This document shows, one piece after another, positions 25,107 through 36,821 of a stretch of 64,000 nucleotides of DNA. The stretch is from Anadara kagoshimensis (Eukaryota > Mollusca > Bivalvia > Arcoida > Arcidae), in assembly GCA_021292105.1 (NCBI GenBank), contig CM037860.1, positions 8,946,698 to 9,010,697 of the forward strand, written 5' to 3'. Within the stretch, counting starts at the first letter, position 1; every line of letters starts with the position of its first letter. The position numbers and the translations under genes are program-made. Below the pieces are notes generated by a model. The model saw only the letters and a list, made by a program, of their open reading frames with translations. It had not been told where the DNA came from and did no database searches.

Positions 25107-25409
25107 GACTAATATCAAACAGTGTTAGTATGTTATTCTTCCATAACAACAGAAATGCCATGAAAGTGCTTATCAGATACTAGTTACAAGAAGGTGTAAT
25201 CAGTCTTGAATCGGAGTTGTTACTTGTAACTTTGTTAACTTGAATGTTAATTTGATTTACATGCAAAAAGAATGAAAACTCGGGCTGAATTGTGCCGTTT
25301 TAATGATGTCACAGACACAAGTACTTCATTAGTTGCTGTGATGCTGCTTTGGTTCCGTGATGGCAGCCAGTGATGGAACATAAAAGGCAAACCCGGTGAT
25401 ACATCAATT

Positions 25410-26300
25410 TGGAAACAAGTCAGTCAGTTTTGTTATCATTGGTGATATAAGAGATACATTTCAATCAATTACTTTGTCACTTTGTAATCAGTGGTGACGT
25501 GATAGTAAATCAGTTTTGTTTGTAGTCAGTGGTGACATGAGAGTAAATCAGTTTGTAATCAGTGGTGAGTCTGGTGACATATGTTATCAGTGGTGACATG
25601 AGAATCGATTACTTTGCAATCATTGGTGACATGAGAATCAATCAGTTTGCAATCAGTGGTGACATGAGAATCAATCACTTTGTCACTTTGTAATCAGTGG
25701 TGACGTGATAGTAAATCAGTTTGTAATCAGTGTTGAGTCTGGTGACATATGTTATCAGTGGTGACATGAGAATCAATTACTTTGCAATCAGTGGTGACAT
25801 GAGAATCAATTACTTTGTAATCATTGGTGACATAAGAATCAATCAGTTTGCAATCAGTGGTGATGTGATAGTAAATCAGTTTGTAATCGGTGGTGACGTA
25901 ATGGTAAATCAGTTTGTAATCAGTGGTGACATGATAGTAAATCAGTCTGTAATCAGTTGTGACATGATAGTAAATCAGTTTATAATCAGTGGTGACACAA
26001 GATAAAATCATTTTGTTATCAGTGGTGACATGAGAGTAAATAAGTTTGTAATCAGTGGTGACATTAGAGTAAATCAGATTGTAATCAGTGTTGACATGAG
26101 AGTAAATCAGATTGTAATCAGTGGTGACATCATAGCAAAACAGTTTGTTTTCAGTGGTGACATCAGAGTAAATCAGTTTGTAATCAGTGGTGACACCAGA
26201 TAAAATAATTTTGTAATCAGTGGTGACATGAGAGTAAATCCGTATGTTATCAGTTGTGACATGAGAATCAACTTGGTGTGTAATCAGTGGTGACATGAAA
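25410..26300. repeat. 33-bp minisatellite (aatcagtggtgacatgag unit)
   Basis: About 25 copies, unit 'gtaatcagtggtgacatgag' plus 'agtaaatcagttt', diverged by point changes and small deletions. Because 33 is divisible by 3, frames stay open on both strands (minus 26296-25727 as 11-residue VTTDYKLIYSH repeats; plus 25730-26005). It follows the ATG10 stop codon and precedes a canonical AATAAA, so it probably lies in the 3' UTR. Confidence 0.95.
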
Positions 26301-26316
26301 TTCAGTCTCTGATGAC

Positions 26317-26786
26317 ATGAGGTCCTCAGAGTGGAATGACTGATTAACAGTCATTGAGAGATAAAATTCACGATAATTTTAATTATTTTACATAATTTTC
26401 CATACTAGTAGTTCAAATGTCACATGTAAGTGTGAAGTGCATTGTATATTGAAAGTATTTTACATTAGTAGATATGGAAGTCGTGACCAGTTTGTTATAT
26501 CTTTACTACGCAGCTTTAATGTTGATTTATTCATCAAATTTAAAACAAAAAGCTATCTTTATATCAATCATATACATGTAATATATAAGTATTCTGTGTT
26601 TTTTTTAATGATGAACAGACTATATTGTCTCCCTTTGTACACTATTTAATTATTTTGTTATTTACTTATTTGTTACTAAAACTTGATTTTTATAATGAAT
26701 AATAAAAATTCTGAAACATTGTCTAGTTTTGCAACTTTTTTGGTTTCTTTGTTATCATTAAAACATGTTTGAAATTAGCATCAACC
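26317..26786 (+). repeat. Source copy of the duplicated ATG10 3'-end segment
   Basis: 470 bp with a near-identical direct copy at 28276-28737, sharing 'gaggtcctcagagtggaatg' at the start and 'agcatcaacc' at the end. It contains the AATAAA at 26701. Confidence 0.95.
26701..26706 (+). terminator. Candidate ATG10 polyadenylation signal AATAAA
   Basis: AATAAA followed within 35 bp by T/G-rich sequence (attgtctagttttgcaactt). It would give a 1.6-kb 3' UTR. Nearer signals cannot be excluded. Confidence 0.45.
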
Positions 26787-28210
26787 TGGATGTTGAATTG
26801 AGATGTCATGATATAGAGAAAAGCAATATTAAGTCATTGTGTCTATTTGTCTATGTGTCATAACATAGAGAGTACCATGATGCTACATTTATAATGTCTA
26901 TCTGTCATCTTCCATCAGATATCACAAAATTTTGATTAGTTATGACAGAGTTATGCCCCTTTTATTTTTTCACCTTTGTAAAAGTTTTCCAGAATTTTTT
27001 TCTTTATTTGTTGATATGTAGTATGTTCCTTTATATGGTTGCCTAACAAGTCAAGTTTGAATTATACTTAATTTTGATTATTGACAGAGATATATCCCTT
27101 TGAAGGTTTCACTTTTGTAAGTTTTCCACACCTTTTCCACTTTATTTGTTGAGATATTAGATACATATTTGATATGTACCTTATATAATTGACATACAAG
27201 TCAAGTTCAATTTACGCTTTTCAACTAGTTTTACAGAGTTATGACCCTTTGAAATTTTCACTTTTGTAAGTTTTTTGGTCAACTTGGCCTAAGGATCAAA
27301 CCTACAACTTCCTGTTCTGTAACCACTGAGCCACCAATGTGGTGAACCTGGAGTGGACATCGTTAAGGGTTATCAAGAAACAAGAACAATGTGGTTGTGA
27401 CCAGGTAAGTCTATGAGCCTATAGTTGTAACAGAAAAGGGAATTAAAAAAACAGCATTCAACCAGGCTCAAACCTTTCTAATACTGGTGGGATGCTCTAA
27501 TGACTGAACTTTAGTAACATCTATCACTTCATAACCTAGTAAACATGTAAAATGTGGTAGAACCATTTTGTATTTAAAATGCATGAAAACATTACTACAG
27601 TAAATTTTAAAATTGAAGATGCCTGTCGTCTGTGCATTAATGACCCAAAATGCATTTCAAAAATTATTTTCTCTTCTAACTGGCAAAATCTATGGCCCTT
27701 GTTTAAGAACTATTCTAATTTTTATTTCTCGCAACAATAACTAAATAAAAAGGCCAATGTTATTACCACATATTTTTTATAACTGTACGCATGTAACTTC
27801 ATACATCGATTGAATAGGATTAAATAGTTCCATTTTGAATTAAAAGAAAATTTTATTGATATTTTTCCAAAAAGTTGCTGTTTAAATGATTGATGAACAA
27901 TTTTTGATCGTGATGAACTGCAAAAAATGATCCGACCGTATGGCGAAAACAAAATGTCAGATCTAAAACGTTTTTTATCAAAATAATCTATTATTTTAAC
28001 CAAATATGACAAATTTCTATTAAATATACTTTAATTATCACTATCTATTTATAGTCAATCATAAAGTTATAAACCCCATGTACATGTATACTATAAAATA
28101 CAGGTATAAAAAATATGTGGTAATACCACATTTTTTATTGACACATACAGGGCAATAACCACTTCGAAATAAAAATGCTTCAATCACTTGAAGGTAATGC
28201 CTTAATTCTA

Positions 28211-28783
28211 TAGTACTGGTTCCCTCCCTTTGATTGTTCCCGATAAATCTCCCACAGACAGATTTATCGGGAACAATGAGGTCCTCAGAGTGGAATGACT
28301 GATTAACAGTCATTGAGAGATAAAATTCACGATAATTTTAATTATTTTACATAATTTTCCATACTAGTAGTTCAAATGTCACATGTAAGTGTGAAGTGCA
28401 TTGTATATTGAAAGTATTTTACATTAGTAGATATGGAAGTCGTGACCAGTTTGTTATATCTTTACTACGCAGCTTTAATGTTGATTTATTCATCAAATTT
28501 AAAACAAAAAGCTATCTTTATATCAATCATATACATGTAATATACAAGTATTCTGTGTTTTTTAATGATGAACAGAATTGTCTCCCTTTGTACACTATTT
28601 AATTATTTTGTTATTTACTTATTTGCTACTAAAACTTGATTTTTATAATGAATAATAAAAATTCTAAAACATTGTCTAGTTTTGCAACTTTTTTGGTTTC
28701 TTTGTTATCATTAAAACATTTGAACTGAGCATCAACCACAGACAGATTTATCGGGAACAATCAAATGGAGGGAATCAGTACTA
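28211..28783. mobile_element. Palindrome with 40-bp arms, split by a copy of the ATG10 3'-end segment
   Basis: Arms 28211-28250 (tagtactggttccctccc...) and 28744-28783 (...gggaatcagtacta) are inverted copies with 2 mismatches in 40. Between them lies the ~460-bp ATG10-downstream copy (28276-28737), flanked by a perfect 26-bp direct repeat (28252-28277 and 28736-28761, ccacagacagattta...). Removing the copy and one direct repeat leaves an 89-bp hairpin, two arms around 9 bp. So a small foldback or MITE-like palindrome seems to have received the segment with a long target duplication. Confidence 0.75.
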
Positions 28784-28997
28784 CTTAAAACTAACGCCAT
28801 CGATTCTGGCCACGCCATTGTGTAAGGAGAGATAACTCGAGTAGAGATGGGACCAGGTGAGCAACAATGACCCAAACTGCATTTAAAAATTATTTTCTCT
28901 TCTAACATAAAATATATTTATTTATTTTTTAAAAAAAACTCGGTATATTGTTATTAGTACTCGTTATCACAAAAGTAAAATATTAAATATCGCCACC

Positions 28998-29018
28998 ATG
29001 TCGGAAAAAAGCACCTAG
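28998..29018 (+). other. Candidate 6-codon upstream ORF of the GNAT-PARP gene
   Basis: ATG in a near-ideal context (CGCCACCATGT) encodes MSEKST and stops 31 nt before the main ATG at 29050. It matters only if transcription starts upstream of 28998, which the sequence does not show. Confidence 0.45.
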
Positions 29019-29049
29019 ATATTCACTGCGGAACTATTTTGTTGACATT

Positions 29050-29328
29050 ATGGCGGACGGAAAAAATACTGCAGGTTCTGACCCGTTAGATTCCGCAGAC
29101 ATTGCGGCTTTTAAAAATGCAATGACAGAAGTTAATTCACTACATGATAGAATGGAAGATGCGTTTAGTCGACCAGGAGCACAATTATCAGATAAAATAA
29201 CTTTCACAAATAAGTCTGGCGATTCAGTAACGGCATGTCCCATCCTCGTGGATCTACGACGTCTTGTGCAACTTGTACCAAGCAACACATCTGCTGTTTC
29301 TGCTGCAGATGTAGGAATTATTCCCGGG
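29050..29328 (+). CDS. GNAT-PARP gene exon 1 (residues 1-93)
   Basis: Starts MADGKNTAGSDPLDSADIAA and ends ...ADVGIIPG at donor GTATGA, phase 0. No family recognised for this N-terminal segment. Confidence 0.85.
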
Positions 29329-32300
29329 GTATGACATCTTATAGTCTTATATAAAACCATTATGGGGTTGCTCGATTTTTGCATTAATGACGCCGACTGT
29401 TGGACATCCTTCAAACTGTCTTCAATCCTTGTGGAGTTGCCAAAGTTCGTGTTGCCTGTGTTAGCGCTGGGAATATATTACAGCACTATTAGCCTGTTGG
29501 CTAATGTTTGCCTAATTTTAGTAGTCAAATTAAAATTTGATTAGCCATCAAAATTGAACAAATAAACAAAACAAGGTCCAAACGACCACCTTTCAGATAT
29601 GTTTTAAAAGTCAGTTGCTGACCACCCATCCCTGCATCCTACAGCTCATGAAGTTAACTACTGTCTGTTTACTCTGCTACAGAGAAAGGAACAATGCTAA
29701 TATTTCAAAGATTTGAATGGCACGGTTAAAAACCAATTAATCATTTACTTACATGAGCAGAGTCATTGCTAATAATCCTAATTTCGATCTAATCCATGCA
29801 TTATAACTCCTTTAATACACCAAAACGTATTTTGGATGGGTGTTTACAATGGTAAAAAATTCTTTTAATGTCTTTTGTGTGACATGATGATGACGGAAGA
29901 ATTTATTATTTACGCAGGATCACAAGGAGTACAATGAAGGGTACCTCAAAGGTTGGGTTAAGTTTAAAAGTTTCAATTTATGTCATTTTTTTCAAAGGTT
30001 TGAAAATGCAGAAATGTAGTTCACTTATTACTTTATTAAATCAATCTGTTCTTGAGCTGCACTAACCTACGTAAATAGTCAACTATTTCGTCATGACTAT
30101 GTAACAGAAAGAACCCCATCATTTCGTTAAAACATTTTCCATTGTAAACACCCACCCAGGTTATATTTTGTGGCATAAAATGATATACCGGTATGAAGTA
30201 AGGATGGAGCCGAAACAGAATTTTTTAGTAACCACCCAGCTCATGTAAGTAAAAGAATCATTGATTTGTACCCGTCATTTTGAAATCTCTAAAATATTTT
30301 GTGATCTTGCTTTCTCTGAAATTTGCTAAATATACAGTAGTCAGATTCAATAAGTGTGTCAGTAGTATGCATAATAAAAGGCAGTACATTCAAGTTAAGG
30401 TAGTAGACCTCAGTCGTGATAAGGCCAGATGTGGGACGGTCAAAAGTAGTGCATAAAACAAACCCAGATGCCCTTCCTTAGACCATGCTCATTTAAATTT
30501 GTTAATAGGTAGTACTGTGCAATATTGCCAAGGTGAGAGGTTCTTAGGTTTGCAAAAATTTAAACCTGAATTGATTGACTATAGCACTATATTTCCAGCG
30601 TAAGGACTTCCACCGCACCATACACTTCCTATGGCAAGACCACATTTTGGGTGTAAACATTGGAGGGGGTATAAAATGTGTAGGCGGGCTGGCAAAATCT
30701 TACACCCAATTTTCAATGATCTATATTTCAATAAATGTCCATTGGATTCTTATAATATTTATACATAATATCGGGCATGACCTCAAATTTTAAAATATTT
30801 TTTTGATTTTAAAAAATATTTGATATTTTTGAAGTTATTACAAAAAACATGGGCTACACATTTTTCAATCGATAAAAATTCATCCGAGGCAGGATAACAA
30901 AATTTTACCACCGAATTTTCATTGATCTATATTTCAATAAATATCTATTGGATTTTTATAATATTTTTTACATAATTTCGGGCATGACCTAAATTGTTTA
31001 AATATATTTTTGATTTTAAAAAATATTTGATATGTTTGAAGTTATTAAAGAAAATACGGGCTACACTTTTTCCAATCGGTCAAAATTCATGCGAGGTAGG
31101 ACGAGTGAGCTTTGAACATTGATCGATATCTCTCCACATAATTATGCTTGCTTATTAAATTTTTCAACAAATATGCGAGCACCATGTTATATATCATTTA
31201 ATTCAGAATATTGTCTTCTTTCAGAATATGAAGTAAAATGAGTAAAATTCTGAGTTTTGAAAATTAGCCTGAGCCTTATGGTAGTAGACCTCAGTCGTGA
31301 TAAGGCTAGATGTGGGACGGTCACATAAAATCCACAATAACTGTTTAAAGTCGATCCTATCATCCAAAATAAATTTAACGTACCGTTTTCAATCCATACC
31401 CATAATAAAGTAACCAATTCTTTACCAAATTATTGGTAGGTTTGGCACTTATCCGTTAGGTCAGTGTTAAACTTTTGAGTGGCAAGTTCTGTGGATGAGC
31501 TCTACTAATAGAAATCCTCTAGATTGTTCCATTCTTTCCCGCGAAAACCCTAAAGGTGTCGCCACACTAGTAGGATAAGAATTGAACCGATTCATGTTGT
31601 TTTCACAACATTGACTGTTAATGCATTTTCACCACTTTGGCGATTCTGGTTTATTTTTTAATCGCCAGAAATCTTGTTTATTGGCAATAGACAAATTGGC
31701 AACCAGTTTGCGCCCACACAGGTTGCTAACAATTTGCTACAAAATTTAATTGTCAATCGTAAGCAAACAATCAACATTTAATAACAAACAGAACTTCTTT
31801 CCTAAATAACCCCCTCCCCCAAAAAAAATTATGGTAATCTTCATTTCAAATACTGATTACCATAAACATGGTTTGTAAACAAACCCACCATTTTGAAATT
31901 GTAACAGGAAGGACAAAAACATGGTCAGACTGTAGATTGAACCAAGAACCTCCAAGCACTGTGGGCAAGTACTCTACCAACTGAGCTACCCAGACAGCTA
32001 CATTTCTCCACTATTAATTTTTAGTTTCCAACTGTCCCATGGAAAATAGCCAAAACATAGCCAGTTCACCATGGCCACTCTTAAAAGCAGAAAATTGGTT
32101 AATCTTCATTAACATATACTGATTACTGAAAACATGGTTTCTAACAAAACCCACATGTTAGACACTGTTTTGAAATTATAACAGCCAGACTGGGGATCTA
32201 AACATCAGACCTTCCATACTATAGGCAAGTGCGAATCGAACTGAGCTACCAGGAAACTACTAGATAAGCATCTATAAAGTTTGTGGGAGTTCTCTCAGAT

Positions 32301-35300
32301 CACAAGATTACACTTGGTTATAAGGCCTACATAACTTTTTTAAAATACATTTAAATAGTCTTGTTTAAAAATCATAAATCATGATTTTATGATTTTATTT
32401 TCATGTTTTGTAAAAATTGCCATTAAAACTGTTTCCTTCCTCCAGGAAGCTTATAAATTAATTTTTTAATTATACAGGAAGAACGATACAGTACAAATGT
32501 ATATCTGCTAAATTATGTGCAATTTTTATAAGGTTTTTTGTTCTTTAAAAAAAATGTTAACATTGGAATGACTCTTTATCCTATGTTTTGTGATTAAGTT
32601 ATCTATGAAGACTTTTATCATCTCACCACCTAGATTTCATTCCCATTGTAGACAGATCTTAAAGAGTGAGTTGATTGAGTTGAGTAATAGTGTTTAAGGT
32701 CCCAGTCAAGAATATTTCACTTATATCAAGACGTCGCCAGCTATAGGCGAAGGTGCAGAAATTTTGCCTGTGTGTTGCGCTGATGGCATTATACAGCAGG
32801 GTTCTTTAGCGTGCCAAGCCTACTGTGACATGGGACCTCGTTTATTTTAAGTTCCCAACCAGTTACTACCCACTTTCAAGTCTTGGGTCAGACCTGGCCG
32901 GGGATTGAACCCACAACCTTCCACTTACGGAGCGAGCACTCTACCAACTGAGCTACCGCAGTGGTTAAGATCTTAAAGAGAAAGTTTGTTAGCTTCTTTG
33001 GCAAAGATTGGTGGTTTTCTCCAGGCACTTCATTTAGAACCAATAGTCTGAACATGTTGGTAATTTCATGAAGTAATCTTTGCTAGGTGTAAGACATCAT
33101 TAGTATCCACCCATACATAACTAAACATACTTGTGACATTATAGACACTGATAGACAAAATAGTCATCCATATAAAAAAATTCATTTTAGAGATGAAATT
33201 TATAAAGTTGAGAATACTAGTGGATTAAGGTCAAGGTCATGTGAATATTTGATATTGTAAATGTGCATGCACAACTTGCATATATATTATATTACAATTC
33301 GTTTGTAGAGAAAAATGGGTTTGCCATTGTACCATGTGTATATGTATAATCCAAGATTATATACATGTACTTGCCATTATTTATGGGAAACCAGCACATT
33401 ATGAATGTTTTATCTACTGCAAATAATAGATTCAAACAAATGTTAATACAAAATGTACTAACAATACAACACATTACAATAGGCAAATGTCATTGGTAGC
33501 TTTTATTTATACCCCCACAAACGAAGTTTAGGGGTTATATAGGAATCATACTGTCTGTCTGTCAATCTGGTTGTTCACTTGATATAGTGTCCACTCCATA
33601 TCTTCCATGTCAATCCATAGATTTTGATCAAACTTGGTACAAATGTAAACCAACATGAGATGATGTGTCACATATCAGACTTATGTGCATAAGTCAAAGG
33701 TCAAGGTCAGGAGGTCAATGCAGGGGGGATTGGCTCTGAAGAGACAGTTCTAGTTAATAGCTTTCTTTTATTGATAATTAGTATACTTGTGTCTTTTATT
33801 TTAGAGGGCTACCAATACGTTCTCATATGTTCTTCCAACCAGTGATAAATTATTTAATCACAACTTGATTTTAGTGTAAGGCACGAGTAAAACTTCTGAT
33901 ATAAAAACTACTGCAAATGTTTATGGTCTGTAGTATATATAAAATTATTTTTCTTATAAAATTGACAGATATCAAACAGAGAGTTACTACATGCTGTAGT
34001 TGGACTGTATGATGTGACCTTAACAGAAATGACCCCAGATGTTCTGTATTCAACAGTGTGTGAAAAATGGGCCAGGACAATTATTCTAGTCAGAGATGTC
34101 AAAGGTATGAGTAATATGCAGTGGTCTGAGTGGTTCATTTGAGGGAGTCAGTTGAGTGGTTCATTTTAGTGGATCAGTTCAGTGTTTCATTTCAGTGGTT
34201 CAGTTAAGTTGTTCAGTTGATAGAGCTTTGCCATCAGTACAAAAAGTTTTAGTTTGAATTTTTCTCTCCATTTATAAATATAAATGTCATTAATTTAATA
34301 CTGTATATTTAGAAGTATTTATTGGTTGAAACCAGATTACAAAATTTAGTTACCAGTCCAGAGACCTGAGCTCAACCTGTAACATTTCAGTCAGACCTAC
34401 AGTGTTTGGTAAAATATCTTGTATGTTCAAATAGGTGTCATTGAAATTTTGAGATAAAAATTGTTTATAATTTCAGCTATAAACTTGATTTATTTCTACA
34501 GCTTTTTAATAGACATACTTTTAATTATGTTTTAAGTCAGTTATTTACAATTTTACAGTTAGAGGCTAAATATAACTCTTCATATCTACTCCTTTAGGGA
34601 TTACAATAAGGATTTGTTCTGAAGAGAGCATCCATAGCAGATACTGACTTTTGTAAAATGTTCCTTTATATTAACAAACATTGACTTTTGTACAAAAAAA
34701 AAAAAAAAGGTTCATAGTACATATACATGTATATTTCACAAGTAAAAAATATTTAACTTAGTACATTCACTCATGCAGCTATAGTAATCTCTGCTGTTAG
34801 GCTCTAAGTTTATACAGGGAAAATTATTTAGAGGGATAATTTGATGAAACATTTTCATATTCTCCCAAACTATACTAAAGAAGCATGATGAAATTAAAGA
34901 TAACCATTCCTGAATGAATTGGTTCTCTATATTGAATGTGAATGGAAAGGTGTTTGTCCTTTTTGGGTTCTGTAATGGGTTAAAAGGGGGCATTATCCCT
35001 AGTTAAAAAAACTCTCTTAAATTAAAAGATACAAATGCTTAATTATAATGATTAACATGTAACATTCTTATTATTTACATCAGAAACTGCCAAAGATATA
35101 GAAAATAGGCTAAAGAAAAAGAAAAGCAATCAAGACAGCAGTGACAATCAATCAACAAAACAATCAAATGAATTAGCCAATGGTGAAACAAAGGGGAGTG
35201 GCCAAGAATCAGAAGAAGCTGATGAAGATAAATATGTTGAGGATGATGCTGCGCCCAGTAAATTTCTTGAAGTGTTCAGTGATACAGAATCTGAGGAAGA

Positions 35301-36746
35301 AGAGGATTTGGAGGAGTATGTAACCAGTAATCATATATTCTTACAGTCAAACCTGTCCATTAAGGGCACCTAAGGGAACCAATAAAAGTGGCCATTATGG
35401 GAAGTTGACCCTTTATATAGAGGTTCAAGTAACATGAATAAGGAGCAATTGGGATAAAATTTTACTGGCCTTCTAAGCAGATGGCCCTTATATAGAGATT
35501 GCCATTAAGTCAAGTTTGACTGTATATGAATGTCCATTGTCTGCCTATAGAAGATTGCATGTGCACCTATAACAGACATCACTTTTGTGTGTCATTAAGT
35601 AATGTTGGTGTTGAAGTTTCACTACTTGTGTATTATTTGCCATTGCTTTTGTTGTTGGTTATAAGAAGACACTTGTAGATAAATGTAGTAAGGTGAAAGG
35701 TCATGGTCATGTTTTAGTTCATTGCATTTCCTAACTTTTTCAGATTTCTAGTTTTCTGAATTCATTGGTACACAGCGAATTACTTACATGGTTTTCTATT
35801 ATTTATCAATTTTTACTTATATTTTTTCTAGTGTGAGCCAATATTTTGAATTTGTAATTGTGATTTGTGTCTTGAAATAATTTTTTTTTTAAATTTATTT
35901 ATTTCTCCCGAGATATGTGAGACATCATTGTGAGTCAGTGGGTTAAAAGAACTGTTAATGCAGCAATATTCAAGACCAAATTCACTATTCACAGATCTCG
36001 GGTTTTATATTTGATTATTGTTTCACTTAAATATGTTTATATTTCTTAACTTAGGGAGGAAGAAGATTTTTCAGAGGGTATTAATACCTTTATAAGCAAT
36101 TCAAAAGAAAGACGAGAATCCCGATCTAATCAACAAGGTGCAATAAAAGACAACAGTATTGGTATAGAGAACAGAATTGTTGGCTGTATTACATTTGAAA
36201 AGAAATATGTGTAAGTTTTCATTGATCACATCCCATACTATGCTTGGCTTAGTGGTTTAAGCAGTGTCCTCAAATCCAATATGTATGACAACACTCTTGG
36301 TTTGACCTGAATATCAGCATGCCACAAGCGTTTTTCCTTGTAGTTAGTCTTTACTGGTTAGCTTTATCATAAACCCCATTTCTCAATTGGCATGAATTTC
36401 TTAATAAAAGGGGTCTCAGTAACTGATCTAATAGGGGAGTTTAACAATTTTATCTCCCTTGATTACTCTTTATGGTTAGAGGTAAGAAAGTGTACCGTCT
36501 GCAAGCCAGGGGGCATTCCCTTATTACCTACATGTATACATGTGCTAGTATGAAACTTAGTACATGTGTATATGTAATACTTATAAATGTATCTACATTA
36601 TATTTTATTTTCATAAACGATATACTTTTAAGTGTTTCATCTGAAAATAAATAAATAAATAAATAAATAAGAAAGACTGAATCTTGACACAATAAGCACC
36701 CACAATGTAATTGAATAATGATTGGTGCAAGGTTGAATTATAGTAT

Positions 36747-36821
<75 letters not shown>

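Larger units (their letters stand above)
25107..29049. other. ATG10 3' region and intergenic space before the GNAT-PARP gene
   Basis: Contains the probable ATG10 3' UTR with a 33-bp minisatellite and a polyadenylation signal at 26701; three diverged ~150-bp repeats with 'gagttatgNcccttt' and 'cacttttgtaagtttt' (26930-27290); a tRNA-like SINE head (27270-27345, minus); a copy of the ATG10 3' end (28276-28737); and a 45-bp direct repeat at 27638-27683 and 28866-28910. No further coding gene was recognised. Confidence 0.7.
29329..33968 (+). other. GNAT-PARP intron 1
   Basis: 4.6 kb. Contains a 44-bp direct repeat pair (30399-30442 and 31280-31323), a ~205-bp tandem duplication between them (about 30667-31100), two tRNA-like SINE heads on minus (about 31925-32010 and 32185-32255), an intact SINE (32667-32967) and an interspersed repeat (33510-33740). 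No coding exon recognised. Confidence 0.75.

Noticed and set aside
25727..26296. 189-codon minus-strand frame and overlapping 91-codon plus-strand frame of 11-residue repeats
   Set aside because: Both come from the 33-bp minisatellite. Open frames on both strands of the same repeat argue against coding.
26437..28602. Two nearly identical ~70-codon frames starting MHCILKVFYISRYGSRDQFV (26437-26649 and 28396-28602)
   Set aside because: The similarity reflects DNA duplication of the ATG10 3' end. A frame difference arises through indels near the C-terminus, and there is no sign of selection for protein.
29034..29414. 126-codon minus-strand frame
   Set aside because: Antisense shadow of GNAT-PARP exon 1, which is supported by splice phase and start context on the plus strand.
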